NCBI GenBank assembly: GCA_038212445.1
Contig: JBBQUM010000021.1
Span: 62,001-126,000 of the forward strand
Origin: TMP-7 sp038212445
GTDB taxonomy: Bacteria; Acidobacteriota; Terriglobia; Bryobacterales; Bryobacteraceae
Length of the DNA: 64,000 nt
Direction of reading: 5' to 3'
Each line of letters begins with the position of its first letter. Position 1 is the first letter of the stretch. The notes under the pieces are model-generated. The model made no database searches and had not been told where the DNA came from. It saw only the letters and a list, made by a program, of their open reading frames with translations. Positions 52,022 through 60,538 of this stretch are shown piece after piece. Both the position numbers and the translations under genes were made by a program.

Positions 52022-52891
52022 TTATAATCTGCTCTTGATCTTGTCGCCCAGGTCTGCCGGCGTCGGACACACCGTGATTCCGGCAGCTTCCATCGCCGCG
52101 ATCTTGTCGCTGGCCTTGCCGCTGCCCCCACTGATGATCGCGCCCGCATGACCCATCCTGCGACCCGGAGGCGCGGTCTGCCCCGCGATGAATCCCACCA
52201 CCGGCTTCTTCACGTTCTTCTTGATATACTCGGCCGCCTGCTCCTCCGCATTGCCGCCAATCTCGCCGATCATGATGATCGCGTGCGTGTCCGGATCCGC
52301 ATTGAACGCCGCAATCGCATCAATGAAATTCGTGCCGATAATCGGATCGCCGCCAATGCCAATGCAGGTCGACTGCCCAATTCCCAGCTTGGTCAACTGG
52401 CCCACCGCTTCATACGTCAACGTGCCCGACCGCGATACTACTCCCACATTGCCCGGCAGGTGAATCGACGCCGGCATGATGCCAATCTTGCACTTACCAG
52501 GCGAAATGATGCCTGGACAGTTCGGCCCAATCAGTCGAGTCGAAGGATGCTGCTTCAAATACGACCACACCCGGATCATGTCAATCGCGGGAATACCTTC
52601 GGTAATGCACACCACCAGCGGCAGTCCCGCATCCGCGGCTTCCATGATCGCGTCGGCGGCGAACGGCGGCGGTACAAAGATCACGCTCGCGGTGGCGCCC
52701 GTCTCTTTCACCGCATCCGCTACCGTGTTGAACACCGGCAGGTCCAGATGCTTCTGTCCGCCCTTGCCGGGCGTAACGCCGCCCACAACCTTGGTCCCGT
52801 ATGCAATCGACTGCGACGCGTGGAACGAAGCTTCTTTACCCGTAAATCCCTGCACAAGCAGGCGTGTGTTTTCGTTGACGAATACGCTCAT
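52022..52891 (-). CDS. sucD: Succinyl-CoA synthetase, alpha subunit
   Basis: 289 residues, standard length. CoA-binding Rossmann domain at the N-terminus (LLVQGFTGKEASFH), the phospho-His loop region GHAGAIISGGSG (about 246-257) and the PVVGFIAGQTAPPGRRMG segment. With SucC it converts succinyl-CoA to succinate, making ATP or GTP in the TCA cycle. Its start overlaps the sucC stop by 4 bases (ATGA). Confidence 0.97.
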   Translation of the reverse strand: MSVFVNENTRLLVQGFTGKEASFHASQSIAYGTKVVGGVTPGKGGQKHLDLPVFNTVADAVKETGATASVIFVPPPFAADAIMEAADAGLPLVVCITEGIPAIDMIRVWSYLKQHPSTRLIGPNCPGIISPGKCKIGIMPASIHLPGNVGVVSRSGTLTYEAVGQLTKLGIGQSTCIGIGGDPIIGTNFIDAIAAFNADPDTHAIIMIGEIGGNAEEQAAEYIKKNVKKPVVGFIAGQTAPPGRRMGHAGAIISGGSGKASDKIAAMEAAGITVCPTPADLGDKIKSRL

Positions 52892-54045
52892 TTTGCCAGT
52901 GCCACAACTTTCTCCGCGGCATCGCGCATGCCGTCGGCCATCGCGAAGTTCATGCCCGAGTCCTTCAGAATCTGCCGGCCAAGCTCCACGTTGGTGCCTT
53001 CCATTCGCACCACAATCGGCAGCGTGACATTCAACTCACGCGCCGCCGCCACCACGCCTGTCGCCAGCGTGTCGCACCGCAGGATGCCGCCGAAAATATT
53101 GATCAGAATCGCCTTCACACTCTGATCCGACGTCAAAATTCGGAACGCGTTCTTGATCTGCTCAGCATTCGCCCCGCCGCCGACATCCAGAAAGTTCGCA
53201 GGACTTCCGCCTGCCCACTGGATGATGTCCATCGTCGCCATCGCCAGACCCGCGCCATTCACCATGCACGCAACAGTGCCGTCGAGCTTGATGTAGTTCA
53301 ACCCATACCGCGACGCTTCCACTTCGAGCGGATCCTCTTCGTCCAGATCCCTCAAGTCCACCATTTCCTTGTGGCGGTACAGCGCGTTGTCGTCAATGTT
53401 AATCTTGGCGTCCAGCGCCACAACCTTGTTGTCCTTGGTCAGGATGAACGGATTGATCTCGGCCATCGTCGCGTCGATTCCTACATAAGCGCGCGCCAGT
53501 GCCTGCATCGCCTGCACCGTGCCCGACATGGCCTCAACCGGTACGCCCATCCCGAACGCCAGCTTGCGCGCCTGAAACGCCGAGAGTCCATCGCCCGGCT
53601 CAAACGCTTCCTTCAGAATCTTCTCGGGTGTGTGCGCCGCCACTTCCTCAATGTCCATGCCGCCCTCAGAACTGGCCATGAACACCGGCTTGCCCTGCGC
53701 GCGATCGAGCACGATTCCCAGGTACAGTTCACGGTCAATCGGCAGCGTTTCCTCGATGAGGAGCCGTTTCACCAATCGCCCTTCCGGACCCGTCTGGTGA
53801 GTGATCAGCGTCATGCCCAGAATCTTGCCGGCGTACTCCCGCGCCTGGGCGGCATCCTTCGCCACCTTCACGCCGCCGCCCTTGCCGCGGCCTCCAGCAT
53901 GAATCTGCGCCTTCACCACCACACCACCGCCAAGCTCTTTCGCCGCCGCTTCAGCCTCGTCGACGGTGAACGCCACCTTCCCCTTTGGCACAGGGACGGC
54001 GTATCGGGCCAGTATGGCCTTCGCCTGATATTCGTGAATTTTCAT
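52888..54045 (-). CDS. sucC: Succinyl-CoA synthetase, beta subunit
   Basis: 385 residues. The ATP-grasp domain opens with MKIHEYQAKAILARYAVPVP and has VVKAQIHAGGRGKGGGVK; the C-terminal CoA-ligase domain has NFLDVGGGANAEQIKNAF and LINIFGGILRCD. It forms the nucleotide-binding half of the enzyme with SucD. First gene of the sucC-sucD(-ndk) unit; divergent from trpD over 96 bases that hold an inverted repeat. Confidence 0.97.
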   Translation of the reverse strand: MKIHEYQAKAILARYAVPVPKGKVAFTVDEAEAAAKELGGGVVVKAQIHAGGRGKGGGVKVAKDAAQAREYAGKILGMTLITHQTGPEGRLVKRLLIEETLPIDRELYLGIVLDRAQGKPVFMASSEGGMDIEEVAAHTPEKILKEAFEPGDGLSAFQARKLAFGMGVPVEAMSGTVQAMQALARAYVGIDATMAEINPFILTKDNKVVALDAKINIDDNALYRHKEMVDLRDLDEEDPLEVEASRYGLNYIKLDGTVACMVNGAGLAMATMDIIQWAGGSPANFLDVGGGANAEQIKNAFRILTSDQSVKAILINIFGGILRCDTLATGVVAAARELNVTLPIVVRMEGTNVELGRQILKDSGMNFAMADGMRDAAEKVVALAK

Positions 54046-54079
54046 CGGAGTGAACCGCTTCCTCCCGAGCCACTCAACT

Positions 54080-54104
54080 CATAGGTCCCTCTGGTGACCC
54101 TATG
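54080..54104. promoter_or_regulatory. Dyad between sucC and trpD
   Basis: CATAGGTC (54080-54087) and GACCCTATG (54096-54104) form an 8-bp inverted repeat with one bulged C. It lies in the 96-base divergent region, so it could regulate either gene. Confidence 0.35.
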
Positions 54105-54141
54105 CTAAGCTCGGAAAAAGAGCCGGAATCCCCAATATATC

Positions 54142-55191
54142 ATGTCGTTGTTGCCATACCTGCATCGTGTTGCAGCTCGCGAGGACCTCCCGGCCGACCA
54201 TGCCCTGGCTGCCATGGATGTGATTTTCGAGGGCCAGGCCACCACTCCCCAGGTGGCAGCGTTTCTCGTCGCCTTAAAGATGAAGGGCGAAACGCCGGAT
54301 GAATTGCTCGGGTTTGCCCGCGCCATGCGTGCCCGCGTAGAGCGAGTGGACTGTGGAACCACCGCCCAGCCCCTCATCGACACCTGCGGCACCGGCGGCG
54401 TCGTCGCCAGCACCTTCAATATCTCTACCATCGCCGCCTTCGTCGTCGCCGGCGCAGGTGTGCGCGTCGCCAAACACGGCAATCGCTCCCTCAATAGCTT
54501 CTGCGGCAGTGCCGACCTCCTCGAATCCCTCGGCGTCAACCTCCAACTCGACTCCACGGCCGCCGGCGCCTGCGTCCGCGAGGCCGGCATCGGCTTCCTG
54601 TTCGCCCCGGCACTCCACCCTGCCATGAAGCACGCCCAACCCGCTCGTGCGGAACTCAAAATGAGGACCGTCTTCAATCTGCTCGGCCCTCTCACCAATC
54701 CCGCCGGCGCCGACGCCCAGTTAATCGGCGCGCCTTCCCGCCATGCCGCCGAGCTAATGGCGGTCGCGCTGTCCAAACTCGGCACCCGCCATTCCTTTGT
54801 CGTCCACGGCTTCGACGGACTCGATGAAATCTCCACCACCGGCCCCACCATGGTTTTCGAGGTCTGCGGCACATCGGTCCAGAAGCACGTCTGGCGTCCA
54901 GCCGACTTCGGCGTCCCCACCGTCAATCTCGAGGAACTCGCCGGCGGTTCGCGCGAACATAACACCGTCATCGCCCGTAGAATCCTCGCCGGCGAGCCCG
55001 GCGCTCCCCGCGAAATCGTCCTCGTGAATTCCGCCGCAGCACTTCTCGCCGCCGGCACCGTCACCAGTCTGCTCCACGGTATGGAGGTTGCCGCCGGCTC
55101 CATTGACTCCGGCGCCGCCGGTCGCCGTCTTGAGCTTTTGGTAAACTTATCCCGCAACGGCCTGCACGCGGGAACAAAGCAGGCGTCATAG
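54142..55191 (+). CDS. trpD: Anthranilate phosphoribosyltransferase
   Basis: 349 residues. The PRPP-binding GTGGVVASTFNIST (about 77-90) and KHGNRSLNSFCGSADLLE (about 107-124) match the family, as does MRTVFNLLGPLTNPAG. The enzyme joins anthranilate to PRPP in tryptophan synthesis. No other trp gene is adjacent, and no glutamine amidotransferase fusion is present. No Shine-Dalgarno is seen. The DUF1223 gene starts 7 bases after its stop. Confidence 0.94.
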   Translation: MSLLPYLHRVAAREDLPADHALAAMDVIFEGQATTPQVAAFLVALKMKGETPDELLGFARAMRARVERVDCGTTAQPLIDTCGTGGVVASTFNISTIAAFVVAGAGVRVAKHGNRSLNSFCGSADLLESLGVNLQLDSTAAGACVREAGIGFLFAPALHPAMKHAQPARAELKMRTVFNLLGPLTNPAGADAQLIGAPSRHAAELMAVALSKLGTRHSFVVHGFDGLDEISTTGPTMVFEVCGTSVQKHVWRPADFGVPTVNLEELAGGSREHNTVIARRILAGEPGAPREIVLVNSAAALLAAGTVTSLLHGMEVAAGSIDSGAAGRRLELLVNLSRNGLHAGTKQAS

Positions 55192-55198
55192 GTGATAA

Positions 55199-55945
55199 AT
55201 GGGAATGAGACTCCGAATCCTTGCCTTGGCCGCTGCCTTAAGTACAGCCGCCGGAGCCGCCGATACCCGCATCCCCATCGTGGTGGAACTGTTCACCTCT
55301 GAAGGTTGTTCGAGTTGTCCCCCCGCCGACGCGCTGCTTCAGGAAATTACCGCTCGTATGCCCGCCGGCGTCGAAATCATCCCGCTCTCCGAGCACGTGG
55401 ACTATTGGGATCACCTCGGCTGGCGCGATCCATTCTCTTCGTCCCTCTTCAGCGCCCGCCAACAGGCTTACGGCGACTACTTCAAGTCCAACAATATCTA
55501 CACGCCGCAAATGATCGTTGACGGACTCCAGCAGTTCCTGGGTTCAGACTCCGAGCAGGCCCGCAAAGCCGTTCGCTTCGCCGCGCGGCAGCCCAAGGCC
55601 ACAGTTTCAGTTCGTCTGGCTGGCACCAAAGGACGCATTAATGTGCACGTCGACGAACTTGCTGAAGCCAAGGTGGACCGTGCAGATGTCTTTCTTGTGG
55701 TGACCGAGAGCGGACTCGCAAATTCAGTTCAAACCGGCGAAAATGCCGGCCACCGCCTCACCCATACCGGCGTTGTGCGCAGCCTGGTGAAAATCGTCGA
55801 AATCGAAGCCAAACAAGGAGCCTATGTGGCCGACCTCCAGGTCAACCTTCAACCCTCATGGCGTCGCGAGAATCTCCACGCCGTCATCCTCGTACAGGAT
55901 CGCAAAACTCGCCGCATCGCCGGCGCCGCCAGCTGCAACCTCTAG
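55199..55945 (+). CDS. DUF1223-family exported thioredoxin-like protein
   Basis: 248 residues with a signal peptide (about 1-20). The family core ELFTSEGCSSCPPADALLQE gives a CxxC-like Cys pair (GCSSCPP) in a thioredoxin-like fold. YWDHLGWRDPF, ARQQAYGDYF and VYTPQM/NIYTPQMIVDG follow. A C-terminal beta domain (about 140-248) completes it. Redox activity in the periplasm is inferred from the fold only. It is probably co-transcribed with trpD. Confidence 0.87.
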   Translation: MGMRLRILALAAALSTAAGAADTRIPIVVELFTSEGCSSCPPADALLQEITARMPAGVEIIPLSEHVDYWDHLGWRDPFSSSLFSARQQAYGDYFKSNNIYTPQMIVDGLQQFLGSDSEQARKAVRFAARQPKATVSVRLAGTKGRINVHVDELAEAKVDRADVFLVVTESGLANSVQTGENAGHRLTHTGVVRSLVKIVEIEAKQGAYVADLQVNLQPSWRRENLHAVILVQDRKTRRIAGAASCNL

Positions 55946-56020
55946 ACCCATTTTTCCGGCGGTCCCGGGCTTACTAATCAAACCGGCTAATCCCAAAAGA
56001 GAATAGTAGCCGCTGCGAAT

Positions 56021-56063
56021 TACGCCTAAAGTACTAATCACAGCGAATTAGTCGATTGGCGTA
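56021..56063. promoter_or_regulatory. Nested dyad upstream of the Cys-rich/Ig-like protein gene
   Basis: TACGCC (56021-56026) pairs with GGCGTA (56058-56063), and inside it ACTAAT (56033-56038) pairs with ATTAGT (56047-56052) around the same centre. GCGAATTA also occurs twice here. It suits an operator or a cruciform 75 bases before the gene; there is no T run for a terminator. Confidence 0.4.
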
Positions 56064-56137
56064 CTCTGGGCGGCTGCCTCCTTTTGGATCGCCGGTGTAC
56101 AAAACCGCTCAATCCAGAATTGGAGAATCTGCATAAA

Positions 56138-57775
56138 ATGGTCGCCACCAGTGCCACCGTAAGTCGCTGGGCCTTGATTGCGCTCATTGTCAGCCCTTCA
56201 GCTAGCCTGGCTCAACAGCCCGTCGGATCCTATCAGATTGGAACCTCAAGTCTTCCGGGCGAGGCAGTGGTTACCTTTCAAAATTCGACCGGCGGAGCCA
56301 TTTGCGCAAACTCCTATTTACTAGTTAACTCGACCCAGGACCTTGTGAGTTGTTGTTCCTGCGAGGTGCCGGCAGGCGGAGTCCGAACCACCACGATTTC
56401 CGATCTCATGAAGGTTGGGGCTACTCCCGCGGCCGCGGCTTCTTCACGTCTGATCGCCCATGCCCTTCTGCCGACATCCTTCACCGTAGGTGTAGTCGCT
56501 TCAACCGGAACCTGTAATGCCTCAGCCGTAGCCGCTGCATCACTCACCAGCGGCCTGCTCCCATCCATCTCGCCCGGAGTCGGCTCGCCAGTTACCGTCG
56601 GAGCCTTTCAGAGCGCTGACCTGAATCTTGCGGGCACCGGCTTTGCCAATATATTGACCAGGCTCACCAACATCTGCTCTGCCATTCAGTCCGACACAAT
56701 TGCCATCTGCGCCTCTTGCCGAACCGGTCCCCAGCTATCCAGCAACCCTGTCAACACGACGGTCTGTGAGGGGAAGACGGCGACATTTACAGCAAGCGCA
56801 CTCGACGCGACTTCAGTGCAGTGGCAGGTGAAGCTGGCCGGTAGTAGCACGTTCACCGACATTCCCAGCGCTACAGGCTTAACCCTCACGATTTCCAACG
56901 CGGCGGGGGCAATGAACGGCAATCAATATCAAGCGGCGTTCACCAATGCTGCGGGGTCAGCTATGACAACTGCGGCGCTCTTGACGGTCAACACACCACC
57001 GCTGGTAACACTGAACCCGGTTCCGCTAATTCTCAACGTGGGCGACACAGCGACGTTCACCGCGGCGGCTTCGGGAACGCCCTCTCCAACCGTTCAGTGG
57101 CGCGTCAGCACCGACAACGGCGCGACTTTCAACGCAATCCCTGGCGCAACCTCAAACACTCTCAGCTTCCCGGTCACGGCCGCAATGAATGGGTACCGAT
57201 ATCAGGCAGTTTTCACCAACACCTGCGGGCAGGCGGTGACGGATCCGCCAATCACGCTCACCCTGCGGCAACCGGATGCTCATCAGGTTTACTATGCTGC
57301 ACATCTGGCGGACGGCGATTCGATCTTCAACATCACCAACAGCGGCGCTTCCGGCGGCGACCTATGCGTCAACGTCTATGCCTTCTCGCCCGACGAGCAC
57401 TTGCTCGCCTGCTGCTCATGCCCGGTAACTCCGAACGGATTGGTTTCGCTCTCGGCAAACGGCGATCTGTTGAGCAATACACTCGGTTCAACGACGCCGT
57501 CCTCAATCGTGGTGAAGCTGGTTGCCGCCATTGGACCGTCCTGCAATCCATCGGCGGTCGGCGCCCTGGGCGCCGGTATGTTGGCCTGGGGTTCGACACT
57601 TCATCAACTCGCTGCAGGGTTCGCGAGAACCGAAGTGCCCTTCACCATCGCTACGCTCGCGGCGTCGGAACAGTCGCGAGTCGCATCATTGTGCGGCTTT
57701 ATCCTGGCCAACGGGTCCGGCTACGGAATCTGCAGAACCTGCCGGTCAGGCGCGCTTGGCGGCGCGAAAAAGTGA
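56138..57775 (+). CDS. Exported protein with duplicated Cys-rich domain flanking Ig-like domains
   Basis: 545 residues from ATG 56138; 56084 is an alternative. A signal peptide (about 1-28) is followed by Cys-rich domain A (about 30-205, VTFQNSTGGAICANSYLL, LVSCCSCEVPAGG, ICASCRTG), two Ig-like domains (about 207-295 and 298-380, each with a TATFTA...VQW core), and Cys-rich domain B (about 385-540, FNITNSGASGGDLCVNVYAF, LLACCSCPVTPNG, GICRTCRSGALG). The A and B domains share the order N-x-G-x-x-C-x-N, CCSC, CN-x-S and CxxCR, so they look like an internal duplication. The conserved Cys suggest disulfides. I know no named family for it. Confidence 0.75.
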   Translation: MVATSATVSRWALIALIVSPSASLAQQPVGSYQIGTSSLPGEAVVTFQNSTGGAICANSYLLVNSTQDLVSCCSCEVPAGGVRTTTISDLMKVGATPAAAASSRLIAHALLPTSFTVGVVASTGTCNASAVAAASLTSGLLPSISPGVGSPVTVGAFQSADLNLAGTGFANILTRLTNICSAIQSDTIAICASCRTGPQLSSNPVNTTVCEGKTATFTASALDATSVQWQVKLAGSSTFTDIPSATGLTLTISNAAGAMNGNQYQAAFTNAAGSAMTTAALLTVNTPPLVTLNPVPLILNVGDTATFTAAASGTPSPTVQWRVSTDNGATFNAIPGATSNTLSFPVTAAMNGYRYQAVFTNTCGQAVTDPPITLTLRQPDAHQVYYAAHLADGDSIFNITNSGASGGDLCVNVYAFSPDEHLLACCSCPVTPNGLVSLSANGDLLSNTLGSTTPSSIVVKLVAAIGPSCNPSAVGALGAGMLAWGSTLHQLAAGFARTEVPFTIATLAASEQSRVASLCGFILANGSGYGICRTCRSGALGGAKK

Positions 57776-58544
57776 ATACGCTATCCCAGCGCTTCCGGTA
57801 AACCGCCAGCCCCAGCAGTCCCGTAGCTCCAAGAACCCAGCTTGACGGCTCCGGTAGGTCAGACCGATCCGGAGTCAACGAGATCCCGCGTACTATTTTT
57901 ATATCGTTGCCGCATGTCGCCGATGCCAGTTCAACGCCCATCGAGCCTTCAAGGAGTAAGGCTACAAACTCCGGCGTCGGCGTGAAAGTGACCGACGCTG
58001 TCAAACGACCCGAGGTGTACCCGTCGCCGGTGACCGCAGTGGTCACCGTTCCGCCGCCCACCTGCTGGATCGAACCCCGCCCATCGTCCCGGAGCCATAC
58101 CGGGAACTCCGGGCGATACACGAATCCGCTCCCAAGGTGCAGTACATCGTACGCACTCATCACCCCCGCCGACGTCGAGACTTGATAAAGACTCCCTGCC
58201 GTAATCCCGTTTGCATGAGAAGTGAGCGCGATTCCGTATTCAATCTCCCCGCCCACCGTGAAAAACACATCCGCGGCATTCAGTTGCACGCCGTCTGACA
58301 CGAATGGCGCAAGCGTGGTGCCAGGGCCGAAATTCAGAATCACCGAGATCGACGCGGTGCCGGACGCAGCACTAAAGGACATGCCGAACCGGTCCAGATC
58401 AAACCATTCCTGATCACCTATGACGCCACAGGAAGTCGAAACACAAGAAGTTTCCGAGGTCCCAAACGGATCGATGTAAGACACCGAGGTCGCCAATGCC
58501 TCAAACGGCATGGCTGCTAACGCGAGAAATAGGAGAGGTCGCAT
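57699..58544 (-). CDS. PEP-CTERM exported protein with extended C-terminus
   Basis: 281 residues with a signal peptide (about 1-19) and a beta-rich body. The PEP-CTERM sorting signal DLPEPSSWVLGATGLLGLAV-YRKR sits at about 232-255: PEP motif, hydrophobic helix, basic cluster. Exosortase would cleave there and anchor or release the protein. Unusually, 29 residues rich in Arg/Phe follow the basic cluster. This extra tail is antisense to the neighbour's 3' end (77-base overlap), so the original stop was probably lost or moved. No exosortase gene is in the window. Confidence 0.8.
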   Translation of the reverse strand: MRPLLFLALAAMPFEALATSVSYIDPFGTSETSCVSTSCGVIGDQEWFDLDRFGMSFSAASGTASISVILNFGPGTTLAPFVSDGVQLNAADVFFTVGGEIEYGIALTSHANGITAGSLYQVSTSAGVMSAYDVLHLGSGFVYRPEFPVWLRDDGRGSIQQVGGGTVTTAVTGDGYTSGRLTASVTFTPTPEFVALLLEGSMGVELASATCGNDIKIVRGISLTPDRSDLPEPSSWVLGATGLLGLAVYRKRWDSVFTFSRRQARLTGRFCRFRSRTRWPG

Positions 58545-58600
58545 CGGGCGTACGCAACCTAAGTGCGAATCCGCCCGGCGATCCTCTCAGAATATCTTCG

Positions 58601-59518
58601 TTAGGCCGCCTGAAACAGCAGTTCCTGCCGGCCGCGCGGCGTGTCGAAATCCAGCAGTAAATCGCGATACCGGTCACGCAGATCGGCCGGCGCCAGATTA
58701 TGACCCGACCCGAGCGCCTTCTGCAACTGCAGTGCGTTCACTACCGACTTACCGGCCGCGTCATTGTTCGTGATCACGAATACCCGCTCAGCACTCCGGC
58801 GCAGTTTCTCGATCCGGGTAACCCATCCGGCAATCTCCGACTCGCTGTAGAGATAGTTGTGTTGCCGCTGCCGCATCGCCGTGTCCTGGAACGAGCCAAG
58901 CGCGTTTTCAGGATTGCGTCCGTGCAGGCGGACATAGCCAATTGGCGAGGTCAGCAGCGCTGTCGCCGGCATCGCGCGCGTGTAGTCTGGCTGGTCAATA
59001 TTGCAGAACCCGACCTTGTAGTCGATCAGCGTGCCCTGCGCTTCGTCCATCAGCCATGAGTCGTGACGCAGCTCGGCCACCAACGGAAACTCGTGGAATG
59101 CCCGGCGCAGCGCGATGAAAAAGTCCCGGTTCTCCGCTGTAAAACGGAATGACCAGGGGAACTGCATCAACACCGCGCCCAGCTTCCTCGCCTTCAACAG
59201 CGGGAGTAGTCCTTCTTTGAAGATGTCGATCTCGGCACGGTCGAGCACCCGGTCATGCGTAAACCGGCGGTTCAGCTTGGCCGTAAATACGAAGTTCGGA
59301 TTATGAGCCGCTTTCGCCGCCCATAGACGCGTCAACTCCGGACGCAGCGACTGATAGAAAGACGTGTTGATCTCCACGGCATCAAAGTGCTCTGCCATGA
59401 ATCCTAAAGGGTGAAAACTGCGGGGGCGCGCTACCGGGTAAACAACGCCATTCCAATGCGCGTACGACCACCCGGCAGGTCCGCAATGGAATGTGCCGGG
59501 TTTTGATGTGAGAGGCAT
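58601..59518 (-). CDS. DUF72-family protein (YecE-like)
   Basis: 305 residues with the TIM-barrel DUF72 pattern: GPAGWSYAHWNGVVYP, HFDAVEINTSFYQSLRPE, FVFTAKLNRRFTHDR, GAVLMQFPWSF, YVRLHGRN, and VFVITNNDAAGKSVVNALQL near the C-terminus. The function of the family is not established. It is probably cytoplasmic. DUF3667 lies 66 bases upstream on the same strand. Confidence 0.85.
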   Translation of the reverse strand: MPLTSKPGTFHCGPAGWSYAHWNGVVYPVARPRSFHPLGFMAEHFDAVEINTSFYQSLRPELTRLWAAKAAHNPNFVFTAKLNRRFTHDRVLDRAEIDIFKEGLLPLLKARKLGAVLMQFPWSFRFTAENRDFFIALRRAFHEFPLVAELRHDSWLMDEAQGTLIDYKVGFCNIDQPDYTRAMPATALLTSPIGYVRLHGRNPENALGSFQDTAMRQRQHNYLYSESEIAGWVTRIEKLRRSAERVFVITNNDAAGKSVVNALQLQKALGSGHNLAPADLRDRYRDLLLDFDTPRGRQELLFQAA

Positions 59519-59584
59519 AGGGAGAACCTCAATTCGCTATCTGTTCGCCTATTATGGGGCGAAACTAGAGCGAAAGTCAAGAGG

Positions 59585-60367
59585 CTAGTGATGGGGCAGG
59601 AATTTCGTCACCACCCAGGTACACCCGCCCACCAGGACTGCTTCCGCAATTGCCACCGCCATGAACAAGAGGTAGGCTTTCCCAAAACTCTTCACCCATG
59701 ATTCCTGGAAAATCCGCTTCAAAGCGAACCACAGGTAAACAAAGCCGATTCCGATCGTGATCCCAGCGTTCGCATCCGGCCACAACTTCACCATGACGCC
59801 CGATAACAGGTACTCAAAACTGTAGAAATGCAGGCCGAAGATGAGGTGCGCCCCGAAATATCGCTGCCGCCGCCGGTAGAGCGCAAGACTGGCCGCCGCG
59901 AATACCGCCAGGCTCAAATACCGCGCCCACAAGTACACCGACTGGATGCGGTGGTTCATCTCCTGGTCCACCATCCCCGCACCATCCGGCCGCGACCCTA
60001 CGAAAAAATTCTCTGTGCCCGCCTTCACCCAGACCCGCAGCCCCAGTGGACCCGCGGCGCTGGCAGCCAGCAGCAGCGTCAGCGCTGAAATAACTAGGTA
60101 GAGTCGCAGCGGCCGGATCCAGCGTCCGCGTTCACCCGCCCAATACTCGGATGTGAGTTTTCCCGGCTTGAACAACAGCGCCCATAGCGTGCGCCAGACC
60201 TTGCCGTCCAGATGCGTGAACTCGTGAACGAATTCATGCGTCAGATGGGACAGGCGCAGGTCGCCTTCATGGACTGACGGCTCCCCACACTGTTGACAAA
60301 ATGCCCCCTTGAGGTGAGTGCCACACGCGGAACAGGCAGTTGCATGTTCGGCGACTACTGGATCCAT
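59585..60367 (-). CDS. DUF3667-type membrane protein with N-terminal zinc ribbon
   Basis: 260 residues. An N-terminal zinc ribbon (CSACGTHLKGAFCQQCGE, about 12-29) is followed by THEFVHEFTHLDGKVWRTLW and LLFKPGKLTSEYWAGERGR, typical of DUF3667. About four to five transmembrane helices come next (about 92-110, 148-165, 172-190, 200-215, 232-255). Its function is unknown. It is on the same strand as DUF72. Just upstream is the PEP-CTERM remnant cut by the IS. Confidence 0.82.
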   Translation of the reverse strand: MDPVVAEHATACSACGTHLKGAFCQQCGEPSVHEGDLRLSHLTHEFVHEFTHLDGKVWRTLWALLFKPGKLTSEYWAGERGRWIRPLRLYLVISALTLLLAASAAGPLGLRVWVKAGTENFFVGSRPDGAGMVDQEMNHRIQSVYLWARYLSLAVFAAASLALYRRRQRYFGAHLIFGLHFYSFEYLLSGVMVKLWPDANAGITIGIGFVYLWFALKRIFQESWVKSFGKAYLLFMAVAIAEAVLVGGCTWVVTKFLPHH

Positions 60368-60410
60368 GTTTCCGACCAGCTTAACATCGCTGGCAATGGG
60401 CGTTGCGAGA

Positions 60411-60516
60411 CTAACGAGCCGTCAGCTTCTTCCTGAACAGTACGCCGGCCATCACGGCCAGTCCCGCCAGGCTCAGGCTGGCTGGCTCTGGAACAGCCGT
60501 AACGCTGAGTGACCCA
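60411..60516 (-). pseudogene. PEP-CTERM gene remnant cut by the IS
   Basis: The frame reads SVTAVPEPASLSLAGLAVMA-GVLFRKKLTAR and stops at 60411, a complete PEP-CTERM sorting signal without the body of the protein. The IS begins 4 bases beyond. On the far side of the IS the same frame continues only about 11 codons (61705-61737) before a TAA, so the gene was truncated or had decayed before or after insertion. Confidence 0.7.
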
Positions 60517-60519
60517 CTA

Positions 60520-60538
60520 GTACATCGTCCCATTAGTT
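60520..60538. repeat. Left terminal inverted repeat of the IS630 element
   Basis: GTACATCGTCCCATTAGTT, preceded by the TA duplication at 60518-60519. The transposase stop codon (60533-60535) lies inside it. Confidence 0.9.
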
